DNA of 64,000 nucleotides from Saccharospirillum alexandrii (GTDB lineage Bacteria; Pseudomonadota; Gammaproteobacteria; Pseudomonadales; Natronospirillaceae): positions 991,781 through 1,055,780 of the forward strand of contig NZ_RCIP01000002.1 in the NCBI RefSeq assembly GCF_004000275.1, written 5' to 3'. The notes below the pieces were generated by a model. That model saw only the letters and a program-made list of their open reading frames with translations, did not search any database and was not told the origin of the DNA. The position numbers and the translations under genes are program-made. Shown here in pieces: positions 16,718 to 26,433 of the stretch (positions are counted from its first letter, which is position 1; every line of letters starts with the position of its first letter).

Positions 16718-17425
16718 TCAACTCAAAAAACTCCAGAAAACATCGGTCATCGCTTGGGGCTGCTCCATGGTACTCATATGGCCGGCGTCTTCGATGATTT
16801 CCAGTCGGCTGTGCCGAACCTTATCGGCCATCGCCTGGTGCTGTTCCGGCGTGCTCCACGCATCCTGACGGCCGACGATGAACGACGTCGGGCAGTCAAT
16901 GTTCGACAGCACCGACGCGGCATCGGGACGTTCGATCAACGCCTTGATCTGGGCTTCAAAAATCGCCGGTGTCTTGCGCTCGAACATGGAAACAATGGCG
17001 CTGATCAAGGCCGTATCATTCAGCCGGTCCGGGTGGACCATGCCGGTTACCCAGTCGCGGGCCATGGCCGCCACACCCTGTTCATGGGCCGTTTTTACCC
17101 GGGCCATCCGGCCTGCCACTTCTTTTTCACCCACTTCGCCATCGGCCAGGGACGCATAGCCCGTATCGAGCAACGCCAGGCGTTGCACTTTTTCCGGCGC
17201 CAGGCGCATGACTTCCAGCGCAACGCGTCCGCCCATTGAATGGCCGGCCATGGCGAAAGAGTCGGGTGCGTTGTCGAGTACCCGCCGGGCCATGGTGACC
17301 AGGTTGTCATCGTCTTTATAGTCTACAACAACACACTGCCAGGCTTCGCTCAATGCGTTGATCTGGTGCTCGTAGACAGTGTGATCACACATCAGCCCAG
17401 GCAATAACATCAATGTCGGTTTCAT
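16718..17425 (-). CDS. Alpha/beta hydrolase
   Basis: A 235-aa alpha/beta-hydrolase fold protein with no signal peptide. The oxyanion region is LLPGLMCDHTVYEHQ, the nucleophile elbow is AGHSMGG near residue 61 (Ser), and the C-terminal EDAGHMSTMEQP near 213 supplies the catalytic His. PTSFIVGRQDAWS near 185 carries the acid. It resembles enol-lactonase/esterase-like members, but substrate cannot be assigned. Its ATG overlaps the stop of the upstream NTF2-like gene (ATGA), so the two form an operon and may act on the same small molecule. Confidence 0.85.
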   Translation of the reverse strand: MKPTLMLLPGLMCDHTVYEHQINALSEAWQCVVVDYKDDDNLVTMARRVLDNAPDSFAMAGHSMGGRVALEVMRLAPEKVQRLALLDTGYASLADGEVGEKEVAGRMARVKTAHEQGVAAMARDWVTGMVHPDRLNDTALISAIVSMFERKTPAIFEAQIKALIERPDAASVLSNIDCPTSFIVGRQDAWSTPEQHQAMADKVRHSRLEIIEDAGHMSTMEQPQAMTDVFWSFLS

Positions 17426-17889
17426 GGTTGCTGACTCGCTATCGATTGATTCAGGACAAACAGAGCCCGGCGCTCCTGTAAGCGCCAGCCATCGTCGGTT
17501 AACACACAGTGGTCATGGTACTCGCCAACGAGACTGCGGTGAACCGGTGCACCGAATACGTCAGACTTCCGCTCACCGGCTTCACTGGAATACAGCGTCA
17601 CGTACGCCAGAGAGTGCGCTTCGGTTTCAGACATCAACCTGACGCGCTGGTTGGTGACAAGATGCCGGTTCAGCCGGTTTGGCGGGTTGTTCAGATACGC
17701 CTGCCGAATCGCTTCACGGCCAATCAGAGGCTCGGGGGTGGTGGGCCGGTAGAGTCGACCTTCGTGGGTAAACAGCGCAGCAAAGTCATCGAATTGTTGG
17801 GTATCGATTGCCTGTTGGGCATCGAGTATCAGGCGGTGAATGGCCTGCTCGGCCAACAACGCAGTCAGCGCTGTTGCATCGGTTGTCAT
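17422..17889 (-). CDS. NTF2-like (SnoaL-type) small protein
   Basis: A 155-aa protein of the cone-shaped NTF2-like fold. A long N-terminal helix pair (AEQAIHRLILDAQQAIDTQQ) is followed by FDDFAALFTHEGRLY, then the REAIRQAY helix, and beta strands ending in DDGWRLQERRALF. The Tyr/Asp/His pattern is like dehydratase or isomerase members, but the specific reaction is not recognisable. The start has GGAG 9 nt upstream. Coupling to the downstream alpha/beta hydrolase suggests a two-step small catabolic unit. Confidence 0.8.
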   Translation of the reverse strand: MTTDATALTALLAEQAIHRLILDAQQAIDTQQFDDFAALFTHEGRLYRPTTPEPLIGREAIRQAYLNNPPNRLNRHLVTNQRVRLMSETEAHSLAYVTLYSSEAGERKSDVFGAPVHRSLVGEYHDHCVLTDDGWRLQERRALFVLNQSIASQQP

Positions 17890-18026
17890 ACCATTAACTC
17901 CGAATTCGGGTGCTCATGGTATTGGGTATTTCCGGTTCGATCAACATGGGCGCTGCACCCGACAGTGACCCCATCCGACCAGGTCACCCACCTCACGGGA
18001 GCCGGTGCTCTGGTCAGAAAAAACGG

Positions 18027-18932
18027 CTAACCGGAACTGAGCGGTTTGAACCCCGCCTGCGATTTTTCCAATAGGGTTTTTAGGGGCACCAGCTCAAAAT
18101 GTCGTTTGGCGGTAATCGCATAAAAGCGTTCGACGATGGTGTCGAGCACCCAGTAGGTTTCCAGCCGGCCGCTCTCGAGTTCATCCTGCACCACCACTTC
18201 CGGTACCACGGCCAGGCCACCCGAGTCTCGGGCCAACAAGCGCAGCATTGCCATGTCATCGACTTCGGCAAATGGGTCGATCTCAATTCCGAACTGGCTG
18301 AGTACTCCATCAAACTGACGGCGAATGTCGCTGCTCGGACCCGGCAGCAATAATTTGGCGTGTTCGAGGTCCTCCGGGAACCGAAACGTTTTGGCCGCCG
18401 GGCCGGGTGGCCCGACGATGCAGACCCGTTGCTCGGCAATTTGCTGACAGCGCCAGGTGGTTGACGAATCGGCCACGACCGAACGATTGGAGAGAATCAG
18501 GTCGAGCTTGTGAATGCTGAGCAGGTCAAGCAATTCCTCCAGGCTGGCGGATCGGATCACCAGCTTCACGTCCGACTCACCAATGACCGGGCGCAGAAAG
18601 TTCTCCTGAAAATTACGCGATAACGTCGCCACCGAGCCTATCCGCAACTGTTTCAGATGCTGCAGTTCACCACTTTCGGTCAGCGAGAGCAGCTCGCTGC
18701 CGAGGGTGAAAATACTCTCGGCATATTCCAGCACAACATGGCCGAACTCGGTCAGCCGCAGCGAGCGACCCTCCCGCGAAAACAGCTCATGCCCAAGCTG
18801 CTCCTGTAACAGACGAATCTGCGAGGACAGCGCGGATTGGGAAACGTGCAACTGACGGGCGGCCCGGGTCAGGTGACCTTCTTTGGCGACCACCCAGAAA
18901 TAGTACAGGTGATGGAAATTCAGGTTTCGCAT
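18027..18932 (-). CDS. LysR-family regulator (NhaR-like), divergent from dabBA
   Basis: A 301-aa single-HTH LysR protein. It starts MRNLNFHHLYYFWVVAKEG, the variant typical of the NhaR subgroup, with recognition helix SQSALSSQIRLLQEQLG near residue 32. The effector domain starts near residue 92 (LRIGSVATLSRNF). The gene is divergent from the dabB-dabA operon with a 119-bp AT-rich gap. LysR regulators commonly sit next to Dab and carbon-concentrating genes, so low-CO2 control of dabBA is the likely role. The ligand is unknown. Confidence 0.88.
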   Translation of the reverse strand: MRNLNFHHLYYFWVVAKEGHLTRAARQLHVSQSALSSQIRLLQEQLGHELFSREGRSLRLTEFGHVVLEYAESIFTLGSELLSLTESGELQHLKQLRIGSVATLSRNFQENFLRPVIGESDVKLVIRSASLEELLDLLSIHKLDLILSNRSVVADSSTTWRCQQIAEQRVCIVGPPGPAAKTFRFPEDLEHAKLLLPGPSSDIRRQFDGVLSQFGIEIDPFAEVDDMAMLRLLARDSGGLAVVPEVVVQDELESGRLETYWVLDTIVERFYAITAKRHFELVPLKTLLEKSQAGFKPLSSG

Positions 18933-19051
18933 CCATTCGTTCCATAAATAAGAATAATATCTTCTAAATCATATATTTTTAAAAACCATTATGACAGGGC
19001 AGGATAACGCTACCGGACATCAACGAACGCCTGCATCAGGGAGACACTCGT
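18933..19051. promoter_or_regulatory. Divergent promoter region of the LysR regulator and dabB
   Basis: A 119-bp gap whose centre (about 18945-18990) is strikingly AT-rich in a GC-rich neighbourhood. It contains AAGAATAATATCTT, a short dyad with AAGA/TCTT ends. GGGAG before dabB serves as its ribosome binding site. No unique operator could be fixed by eye. Confidence 0.4.
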
Positions 19052-20605
19052 ATGCAGATACTGATAAGTGGCTGGCTACTGCCCATTATTTACCTGATCG
19101 GCTGGTTGCTGGTCTACGCCCTCCCCGGACACCATTGGTCCATTGCCCGTCAAACGGCTCTGATCGGGTTGCTGGCCACCGTGGCCTCGGTTGTTGCGGC
19201 GACCGCGGGTTCGCTGATCGCCGGCGCCGGCATCGACCGACTGGGGCTCGTGGCCGCCTTACTGGTGTCATTGCTGGGTTGGGTGATTGTGAACTTCTCT
19301 TCCCGCTATCTCGCCGGCGACCGCCTGCAAAGCCGCTTTATCAGTGCCATGCTGTTTACGCTGACCTCGGTCGGCGTGCTGCTGTTGAGCCGCCACCTGC
19401 TGGTCATCGTGCTGGCCTGGACCGGCACCAGCATCGGCCTGCACGTACTGCTGACTCACTATCCGGAACGCAAGGCCGCCCAGATCGTTGCCCACAAGAA
19501 ATTCCTGGTCAGTCGCTGTGCCGAACTGTGTTTGGCCGTGGCTCTGCTTCTGATCTACGCCGCCTGCGGTACCTTGCAGCTTGATGACCTCAGTTTCTAT
19601 CTGCTAAACGCTGAAACCCTGCCGGTCTCCCTGCACCTGGCAGCCGTCCTGTTTGCACTGGCAGCCATTCTCAAAACCGCACAGCTGCCCCTGCATGGGT
19701 GGCTGATTCAGGTGATGGAAGCCCCTACTCCGGTGTCGGCGCTGTTGCATGCCGGGGTTGTTAACATGGGCGGCTTTGTCCTGATCCGGCTCGCTGAACT
19801 GCTATGCATGGCGCCAGCGGCGCAAATCGTTCTGGTGGTGGCCGGCAGTACGACGGCGGTGCTGGCCAGCCTGGTGATGCTGACCCGCATCAGCATCAAG
19901 GTGCGCCTGGCCTGGTCCACCTGTGCTCAAATGGGCTTTATGTTGCTGGAAATCGGGCTGGGTCTGTACGAACTCGCCCTGCTGCACCTGGTTGCCCATT
20001 CACTGTACAAGGCTCACGCCTTTCTCAGCGCTGGCGACACCGTCGAAGCCGCCAGACATCGGGACCTGTTCGCGGGCCGCGCCAACGGCGAGTCGCTCTG
20101 GTGGACGCTGCTGGGGGCCCTGGCCAGTGGTTTGCTGGTCAGTGTGTCCGTATGGGTCTGGCACGGCTTCCTGCCGGGCCTGTCACTGCCGGCGGCGACG
20201 CTGGTCATTCTGTCTCTGGGTCTGGCGCCCCTGCTGTGGTTCGGCCAGGGGCACCAACCTGCGCTGCTGCTGCGCGGCATCGCCCTGGTGCTTGGCCTGA
20301 CCCAGCTCTACCTCATCTGGCATCTGGTATTCGCCTCGATCGTGCCGCCAGCGGGTACGCTCTCGGGAGGGCTGACCGCCTGGGTCATTCTGTGCTTCAC
20401 GTCGTTATACGGCCTCCAGTTCTGGATAAGACGCTACCCCCGGAGCCAGCTGGCAACCCGGCTCTACCCCTGGGCCTACAACGGTTTTTATCTGGATGAA
20501 ACCTTCACCCGCATCACCTTCCGGGTATGGCCGGCGCGGCTCAGTCCGACTCAGGCGCAGACCCGGGTCAACCGGACATTGACCCCCAATGGAGAAACCG
20601 TATGA
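19052..20605 (+). CDS. dabB: DabB, proton-channel-like subunit of the inorganic-carbon pump
   Basis: A 517-aa polytopic membrane protein related to the NuoL/MrpA proton-antiporter family, with about 13 hydrophobic segments. Conserved features include a helix with HGWLIQVMEAPTPVSALLHAG near residue 216, containing the proton-path His and Pro, and the lysine of HLVAHSLYKAHAFLSAGD near 318. No other complex I genes are nearby. DabA follows with a 4-nt ATGA overlap, which defines DabB. The complex is believed to use the proton gradient to drive one-way CO2 hydration and bicarbonate accumulation. GGGAG lies upstream of the ATG. Confidence 0.93.
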   Translation: MQILISGWLLPIIYLIGWLLVYALPGHHWSIARQTALIGLLATVASVVAATAGSLIAGAGIDRLGLVAALLVSLLGWVIVNFSSRYLAGDRLQSRFISAMLFTLTSVGVLLLSRHLLVIVLAWTGTSIGLHVLLTHYPERKAAQIVAHKKFLVSRCAELCLAVALLLIYAACGTLQLDDLSFYLLNAETLPVSLHLAAVLFALAAILKTAQLPLHGWLIQVMEAPTPVSALLHAGVVNMGGFVLIRLAELLCMAPAAQIVLVVAGSTTAVLASLVMLTRISIKVRLAWSTCAQMGFMLLEIGLGLYELALLHLVAHSLYKAHAFLSAGDTVEAARHRDLFAGRANGESLWWTLLGALASGLLVSVSVWVWHGFLPGLSLPAATLVILSLGLAPLLWFGQGHQPALLLRGIALVLGLTQLYLIWHLVFASIVPPAGTLSGGLTAWVILCFTSLYGLQFWIRRYPRSQLATRLYPWAYNGFYLDETFTRITFRVWPARLSPTQAQTRVNRTLTPNGETV

Positions 20606-23052
20606 GTACAGCAGCTAACGCGACCAGTACGTACGAGCAAACCGTAGAGGCAGCCATAGATACCACGGTCGAACGCATCGCACCGACCTGGCCGCTGGAC
20701 CGGATGATCGCCGTCAATCCTTACTGGGGGTATGTTGACCAGCCGTTCGGCGACGTCGCCAGCCAGCTGGCACGGATTGCCGGCTCACCCCTGGCGTCGC
20801 CTGCTGCCTGGTATCGCAATGCCTGGGAGTCGGGGGAGATCACCCCTGAGGCACTCGAGCAGGCCCGGAGCGAGCATCAGCCTGCACCGGACACCGCTGA
20901 GCTGATGGCAGTATTGAACGCAGACGACGCTCAGCCAGCCCCGGCGCCCTTGCTTGCAGACAGCCTCGATCAGCATCGCGACCTGCGCCACGAGCCAGCC
21001 TGGTGCGACACCATCACGCATCAGATCGCCCAGTACTGCGCGGCCCATTTCGACCGCGACCAATCCGACTGGCAGCCGGATCAGACCCAGCCGCTCTATG
21101 CTGGCTGGCGTACAGCCCTCAGTCACGATCACAGTGTTGCGTTGCTGATGAAAGCCCCGCTGATACCAGGCAGAGCCAACCAACTGGCGAACGAGCCGCG
21201 TCAACAGATCAGGCAGGCACTTGCCCAGCTGGAGGTGCCGGAGCAGGAAGTACCCGAATTCCTTCAAGCCGTTATTATGCGCATCAGTGGCTGGGCCGCC
21301 TGGTGCGCCTATCTGCGCTGGCAGGCACGCCTGGCGGGTAGTGACAATGAGACCCTTGTCGACCTGCTTGCCATCCGGCTGAGCTGGGAGTGCCTGGTTG
21401 ATGATGGCCAGCGCCACCCCGGCTCGGTCTGGGGACGGTGGCAATCGGCCTGGCAGAGCCACCGCCAGGCCGCCGACAACCGGGCATACACGTTAACCCT
21501 GGTCTGGCAGCGGGCACAGGAAATCCATTATCAGCAAAGGCTGCTCGCCCAAATACGCCAGCCCGCAACCGATGGGGACACATCGCGTCCGCAAGTACAG
21601 GCTGCGTTTTGCATCGATGTGCGCTCCGAAGTGTTTCGTCGTCACCTGGAAGCGCAGTCTCCCGGGATCCAGACGCTGGGCTTTGCCGGCTTTTTCGGGC
21701 TGCCGATTCGCTATGAGCCGCTGGGTACCGGTGCCAGCCGCCCGCATTTGCCGGGCCTGCTTAGCCCGGCGATGACCGTTACCGACAGCACCGGCAACAC
21801 CACCCGCGATGCGGCCATCATCCGCAACCGTCAGACTCGCCTGCAAGGCCAAAAAAGCTGGAACACGTTTCAGTCGCTGCCGTTGTCGGCCTTTGTGCTG
21901 GTCGAGTCGCTGGGCCTGGGTTATCTGAGCAAACTGGTCAAACGCACGCTGCCCTCATCGGCCCCCTTGGCGGATGACAGCCGGCTCGGCCTGTCACCTG
22001 ACGAAACCGACGCTCTGAGCCCCATTCTGGAGGCCAGCGCAACGGGAAATGCTGAGCAGCAAGCCGCCCTGGCACAGCAAATTCTGACCGCTATGGGCCT
22101 GACCGGACCGTTTGCCCGCCTGGTATTGCTGCTGGGCCATGGCAGCCAGACCCGAAACAACCCGCACCGGGCCGGGCTGGATTGCGGCGCCTGCTGCGGC
22201 CAGAGAGGCGACGTCAACGCCCGTGCTCTGGCCAGCCTGCTCAACGACCCCGCCGTGCGCGCCGGCGTGCGTGATGCCGGCATCGATATCCCGGACAGCA
22301 CCGTTTTTCTGGCCGGAATGCACAACACCACGACCGATCAGATCGACCTCTTTGGCACCGGTGCGCTGCCAGACAGCCACGCCGACGACCTCACTGCGAT
22401 TCAGGCTCACCTGAAACATGCGCAAGCCGGAGCTTGCCGGGAACGGGCATCCTCGGTTGACCTGGAACAATGGCAGGATCGGCCCGATGCCTTGTCCAAA
22501 GCCTTGCGCGCGCGGGCCAACGACTGGTCGCAGACACGCCCGGAGTGGGCCCTTGCCAACAACGCCGCCTTTATCGTCGCGCCCCGCTCACGTACTCGGG
22601 GTATCGACCTGGCCGGTCGCTGCTTTCTGCACGATTACGATCACCGCCAGGATCCGCACGGCACCCTGCTGGAGCAGATCATGACCGCGCCCATGGTAAT
22701 CGCCCACTGGATCAACATGCAGTACTACGCCTCCACCGTCGACAACCACCGTTACGGCAGTGGCAACAAAACTCTGCACAACGTGGTGGGCGGGCGAATC
22801 GGTGTTTTTGAAGGGAACGGCGGCGATCTGAGAATCGGCCTGCCCCTGCAATCGGTACACGACGGGAATGACTGGCGGCACACGCCACTGCGCCTGACGG
22901 TCGTTATAGAGGCAGCACGCGAGGCCATCGACGCCGTGATCCGCAAACACGACATCGTGCGTCAGCTGGTCCACAACCAGTGGCTGTACCTGGTGCGCCT
23001 GGAAGGCCAGCAAGTGCAACACTATCGGCAGGGCCACTGGCAGGATTCATGA
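20602..23052 (+). CDS. dabA: DabA, carbonic-anhydrase-like subunit of the inorganic-carbon pump (DUF2309/UPF0753)
   Basis: An 816-aa cytoplasmic protein, a common DabA length. The zinc site is visible as C337 and D339 (FCIDVRSEVFRR), H513 (LLGHGSQTRN) and C528 (LDCGACCGQRG). The 15-residue gap between the last two matches the characterised DabA zinc site. The N-terminus has APTWPLDRMIAVNPYWGY, also conserved in the family. The start at 20602 overlaps the dabB stop; the in-frame start at 20527 would run far into dabB. With DabB it should raise internal bicarbonate. In a heterotroph this supports anaplerotic carboxylation at low CO2. Confidence 0.95.
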   Translation: MSTAANATSTYEQTVEAAIDTTVERIAPTWPLDRMIAVNPYWGYVDQPFGDVASQLARIAGSPLASPAAWYRNAWESGEITPEALEQARSEHQPAPDTAELMAVLNADDAQPAPAPLLADSLDQHRDLRHEPAWCDTITHQIAQYCAAHFDRDQSDWQPDQTQPLYAGWRTALSHDHSVALLMKAPLIPGRANQLANEPRQQIRQALAQLEVPEQEVPEFLQAVIMRISGWAAWCAYLRWQARLAGSDNETLVDLLAIRLSWECLVDDGQRHPGSVWGRWQSAWQSHRQAADNRAYTLTLVWQRAQEIHYQQRLLAQIRQPATDGDTSRPQVQAAFCIDVRSEVFRRHLEAQSPGIQTLGFAGFFGLPIRYEPLGTGASRPHLPGLLSPAMTVTDSTGNTTRDAAIIRNRQTRLQGQKSWNTFQSLPLSAFVLVESLGLGYLSKLVKRTLPSSAPLADDSRLGLSPDETDALSPILEASATGNAEQQAALAQQILTAMGLTGPFARLVLLLGHGSQTRNNPHRAGLDCGACCGQRGDVNARALASLLNDPAVRAGVRDAGIDIPDSTVFLAGMHNTTTDQIDLFGTGALPDSHADDLTAIQAHLKHAQAGACRERASSVDLEQWQDRPDALSKALRARANDWSQTRPEWALANNAAFIVAPRSRTRGIDLAGRCFLHDYDHRQDPHGTLLEQIMTAPMVIAHWINMQYYASTVDNHRYGSGNKTLHNVVGGRIGVFEGNGGDLRIGLPLQSVHDGNDWRHTPLRLTVVIEAAREAIDAVIRKHDIVRQLVHNQWLYLVRLEGQQVQHYRQGHWQDS

Positions 23053-23118
23053 GAGGCAGACGATGCCCAGCAACACAGGCCACCGGAAGAACAACACCAA
23101 CCCAACCTGGAGAGAGCC

Positions 23119-23409
23119 ATGAACAACGAGCCCACCCCCAACAACTTTTTGTTAATCGATGGCGTCTTCTCGACAGACGACGCCCGAAACGTGCTGATGA
23201 CACTGATCAATAACAAGATTCAGTTCCATGAGCAGGACAGCTTGAGCCGAAAGGAACGCTTCGGAGACAGCCACTCTGCCGGCTCCCGTCGAGTGGACGA
23301 TCTCTTGCAAACCCGGGCCGACCTGGCCACGTTAATCGACCATGCTCAGTCCAGCGGCGAGCGACTGTCGATTAGCTGCACCATCGAAGTCACTCGCGTA
23401 CCGGAGTAG
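23119..23409 (+). CDS. Small protein of unknown function, third gene of the dab operon
   Basis: A 96-aa soluble protein with GGAGAGAGCC directly before its ATG, 66 nt after dabA. Residues 10-35 ([20 protein letters not shown]) and the C-terminal [13 protein letters not shown] suggest a compact alpha/beta domain. No catalytic motif, metal site, signal or membrane segment is seen. Direction, spacing and good translation signal place it in the dab operon. A role in assembling or tuning DabA is possible but unproven. Confidence 0.75.
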   Translation: MNNEPTPNNFLLIDGVFSTDDARNVLMTLINNKIQFHEQDSLSRKERFGDSHSAGSRRVDDLLQTRADLATLIDHAQSSGERLSISCTIEVTRVPE

Positions 23410-23454
23410 ATGTCCGGTACGGCACTCACAGGCGTGTCCTACTTCCACGAATAA

Positions 23455-23490
23455 CGGGGTGAAACCGCGCACCCCGCTGAATGTTCGTTG
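23455..23490 (+). terminator. Possible terminator after the dab operon
   Basis: CGGGGTG (23455-23461) pairs with CACCCCG (23470-23476) around an 8-nt loop, 45 nt after the small gene. Only scattered T residues follow, so termination may be weak or factor-dependent. The rest of the 247-bp gap before glyA shows no riboswitch that I can recognise. Confidence 0.35.
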
Positions 23491-23656
23491 TCCTACCAGA
23501 GGCCGGACACGCGCCAGGCATCTGTCGCAAATATTCGTTCCCATGTCGTGCCCGAGCAGTCGTGCCCGTGTGAACCGCCTTACTATCCCGCTGGTTACTT
23601 TCTCATACGCTTGCCTGTTTGGTCAGGTCTGGTGTCATAACCCGGGAATCGCAGCC

Positions 23657-24919
23657 ATGTTCAGCAAAAACAAAACATTATCCAACTACGACGAAACCCT
23701 CTGGGCGGCCATGCAGGACGAAGCCACGCGCCAGGAAGACCACCTGGAGCTGATCGCCTCCGAAAACTACACCAGCCCACTGGTGATGGAAGCCCAGGGC
23801 TCCTGCCTGACCAACAAGTACGCCGAAGGCTACCCGGGCAAGCGTTACTACGGTGGCTGCGAACACGTCGACCGGGTAGAACAATTGGCGATTGATCGTG
23901 CCAGTGCCCTGTTCGGCGCCGACTACGCCAACGTGCAACCACACTCGGGTTCCCAGGCCAACGCAGCGGTGTACATGGCGTTGCTGAACCCGGGCGATAC
24001 CGTTCTGGGTATGAGCCTGGCCCATGGCGGCCACCTGACACACGGCGCCCACGTCAGTTTTTCCGGCAAGATTTACCACGCCGTACAATATGGCCTGAAT
24101 GAGACGACAGGCGAAATCGATTACGACCAGGTTGAAGCCCTGGCGAAGGAGCACAAACCCGGCATGATCGTCGCGGGTTTCTCTGCCTATTCACGCGTTG
24201 TCGACTGGGCACGCTTTCGGGAAATTGCCGATGCAGTCGGCGCCTACTTAATGGTCGACATGGCGCACGTAGCCGGTCTGGTTGCGGCAGGCGTTTACCC
24301 GAACCCGGTACCGCACGCTCACGTCGTTACCACCACGACTCACAAAACCTTGCGCGGACCGCGCGGTGGTTTGATCCTGTGCAAGGGCCAGCCCGATTTG
24401 GAAAAGAAATTCAATTCGGCCGTGTTCCCGGCCAGTCAGGGTGGCCCGTTAATGCACGTCATCGCCGCCAAAGCCGTCGCCTTCAAGGAAGCGGCCGAGC
24501 CGGAATTTCAGAGCTACCAGCAACAGGTAGTGCACAACGCCCGCGCCATGGCCGATGTCTTTATCGAACGCGGTTACGACGTCGTCTCCGGTGGCACCGA
24601 TAACCACCTGTTTCTGCTCAGCCTGGTCAAACAGGGGCTAACCGGCAAAGAAGCCGATGCGGCGCTTGGCGAAGCAAACATCACCGTCAACAAAAATGCC
24701 GTACCGAACGATCCGCAATCTCCCTTTGTTACCTCCGGGCTGCGCATTGGTTCACCGGTTATTACCACTCGCGGTTTGAAAGAACCCGAATGTCGGGCGC
24801 TGGCCGGTTGGATTGTCGATATTCTGGATGCACTGCAAAAAGGCGACGCCAGTGCTGCCATTGCGGAAACCCGAGAACAGGTTACCCAGTTGTGCCGGGA
24901 TTTCCCGGCGTACGGGTGA
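23657..24919 (+). CDS. glyA: Serine hydroxymethyltransferase
   Basis: A 420-aa PLP enzyme that interconverts serine and glycine with tetrahydrofolate. Conserved blocks are [11 protein letters not shown] near residue 34, [14 protein letters not shown] near 58, [15 protein letters not shown] near 95, [15 protein letters not shown] near 203 and [15 protein letters not shown] near 225, with the PLP-binding lysine. The ATG at 23657 gives the standard N-terminus; the in-frame ATG at 23342 overlaps the previous gene. Its neighbours sdaA and a DgcA-like demethylase suggest use in methylated-amine catabolism rather than only one-carbon biosynthesis. Most genomes keep another glyA, which cannot be checked here. 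Confidence 0.97.
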   Translation: MFSKNKTLSNYDETLWAAMQDEATRQEDHLELIASENYTSPLVMEAQGSCLTNKYAEGYPGKRYYGGCEHVDRVEQLAIDRASALFGADYANVQPHSGSQANAAVYMALLNPGDTVLGMSLAHGGHLTHGAHVSFSGKIYHAVQYGLNETTGEIDYDQVEALAKEHKPGMIVAGFSAYSRVVDWARFREIADAVGAYLMVDMAHVAGLVAAGVYPNPVPHAHVVTTTTHKTLRGPRGGLILCKGQPDLEKKFNSAVFPASQGGPLMHVIAAKAVAFKEAAEPEFQSYQQQVVHNARAMADVFIERGYDVVSGGTDNHLFLLSLVKQGLTGKEADAALGEANITVNKNAVPNDPQSPFVTSGLRIGSPVITTRGLKEPECRALAGWIVDILDALQKGDASAAIAETREQVTQLCRDFPAYG

Positions 24920-24925
24920 AGGGAA

Positions 24926-24973
24926 AGCTGTGAGCTTCGAGCTGTGAGCTGTTAGCCAGGAACTCGCAGCTCA
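24926..24973 (+). repeat. Degenerate CTGTGAG repeat cluster between glyA and sdaA
   Basis: AGCTGTGAGC occurs twice (from 24926 and from 24940), separated by TTCG, followed by AGCTGTTAGCC and then the inverted CTCGCAGCTCA (24963-24973). This matches the composition and arrangement of the 16559-16710 repeat, again directly after a stop codon. Confidence 0.7.
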
Positions 24974-25005
24974 CTACTGATAACTGTCTTTAAAGAGCAT
25001 TGCCT

Positions 25006-26388
25006 GTGGCCATCAGTCTGTTTGATATGTTGAAAATCGGCATTGGCCCGTCCAGTTCGCACACGGTCGGGCCCATGCAAGCGGCCTACCTGTTTGTTGA
25101 AGGTCTGCGCAAAGCCGGGCGCCTCACTGACGTCACTCGCGTGGATATTCAATTGTACGGGTCGCTCGGTGCGACGGGTAAAGGCCATGGCACCGGGCCT
25201 GCTGTTATGCTCGGGCTTGAAGGTCACCGACCGGATTCCATTGACCCCACCATGCTCAACCCCAGGCTCGACGACATTCGCGCCCAGGGTGAGCTGTGCT
25301 TGCACGGCGAGCACACCATTGCCTTTGCTGAAGCAACCGACCTGACCTATCACCGCAAGGAATCGTTGCCCTACCATCCCAATGGCATGATGTTTACCGC
25401 CTTCGGTGCCGATGGCGACGTGATTCGTCAGCGCACCTATTATTCAGTGGGGGGTGGCTTCGTGGTTGATGAGGAAGCCGCCGGGGCAGACCGCATTGTG
25501 GAAGACACAACCCCCTTGCCCTACCCGTTCAAAAGCGGTGTCGATTTGCTGAACCAGTGCAAGGCCAGCGGGTTGAGCATCGCCGGTGTGATGATGGCCA
25601 ATGAACAGGCCTGGCGCAGCGAAGCCGAGATTCGCGACGGCATTCTGCACATCTGGCAGGTGATGCAGGAGTGTGTTCAGAATGGCATAAAGAACGAAGG
25701 CATTTTACCCGGCGGACTAAAAGTCCGGCGGCGGGCAGCAAAGCTCTACGCTTCGTTAATGGACATCAACCGACAGGATATGATTTCACCATCACTGAGC
25801 GCCATGGACTGGGTAAACCTCTATGCTCTGGCGGTGAATGAAGAGAATGCCAACGGCGGCCGAATGGTGACTGCGCCTACCAATGGTGCCGCCGGTATTA
25901 TTCCGGCCGTACTCCATTACTACTGGAACTGGTGCCCCAATGCCAGTGAGGAAGGCGTTGTGGATTTCCTGTTAACCGCGGCTGCCATTGGCATTTTGTT
26001 CAAAGAAAACGCCTCCATTTCCGGAGCAGAAGTGGGGTGCCAGGGTGAAGTGGGTTCGGCTTGCGCCATGGCTGCTGCTGGTTTGGCAGCGGTCACCGGC
26101 GGCACGCCGGAGCAAGTTGAAAACGCCGCAGAAATTGGCATGGAACATCACCTCGGCCTTACCTGCGACCCCATCGGGGGTCTGGTGCAGGTGCCCTGCA
26201 TTGAACGCAATGCCGTTGGCGCCATTAAAGCCATTAACGCCGCCGTGATGGCCCTGCGTGGCGACGGCGAACACTTCGTCTCGCTCGACAAAGTCATTCG
26301 CACCATGCGCGACACCGGACGAGACATGCTCGATAAATACAAGGAAACCTCGCGCGGTGGGTTGGCGGTTAACGTGATCGAATGCTAG
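25006..26388 (+). CDS. sdaA: L-serine ammonia-lyase, [4Fe-4S] single-chain type
   Basis: A 460-aa iron-sulfur serine dehydratase that deaminates serine to pyruvate. The N-terminal beta domain begins [20 protein letters not shown], the family signature with the substrate-contacting SSSHT. The alpha domain has ATPTNGAAG-like [11 protein letters not shown] near residue 290, and the cluster cysteines follow in [20 protein letters not shown] near 340 and [20 protein letters not shown] near 383. The start is probably GTG 25006 with AAAGAG 8 nt upstream; TTG 25000 is too close to that site. Following glyA, it completes a glycine to serine to pyruvate route. Confidence 0.95.
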   Translation: MAISLFDMLKIGIGPSSSHTVGPMQAAYLFVEGLRKAGRLTDVTRVDIQLYGSLGATGKGHGTGPAVMLGLEGHRPDSIDPTMLNPRLDDIRAQGELCLHGEHTIAFAEATDLTYHRKESLPYHPNGMMFTAFGADGDVIRQRTYYSVGGGFVVDEEAAGADRIVEDTTPLPYPFKSGVDLLNQCKASGLSIAGVMMANEQAWRSEAEIRDGILHIWQVMQECVQNGIKNEGILPGGLKVRRRAAKLYASLMDINRQDMISPSLSAMDWVNLYALAVNEENANGGRMVTAPTNGAAGIIPAVLHYYWNWCPNASEEGVVDFLLTAAAIGILFKENASISGAEVGCQGEVGSACAMAAAGLAAVTGGTPEQVENAAEIGMEHHLGLTCDPIGGLVQVPCIERNAVGAIKAINAAVMALRGDGEHFVSLDKVIRTMRDTGRDMLDKYKETSRGGLAVNVIEC

Positions 26389-26433
26389 GGAGGCTCTGAA
26401 CATTTTCTCCAGAGGGAAGTATGCAGAGATTCC

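Noticed and set aside
19052-20605. Complex I subunit NuoL or Mrp antiporter subunit
   Set aside because: No nuo or mrp genes accompany it, and it overlaps dabA, which identifies it as DabB.
23410-23656. Glycine or SAM riboswitch before glyA
   Set aside because: I saw no recognisable conserved core of either class; only a simple hairpin at 23455-23476.
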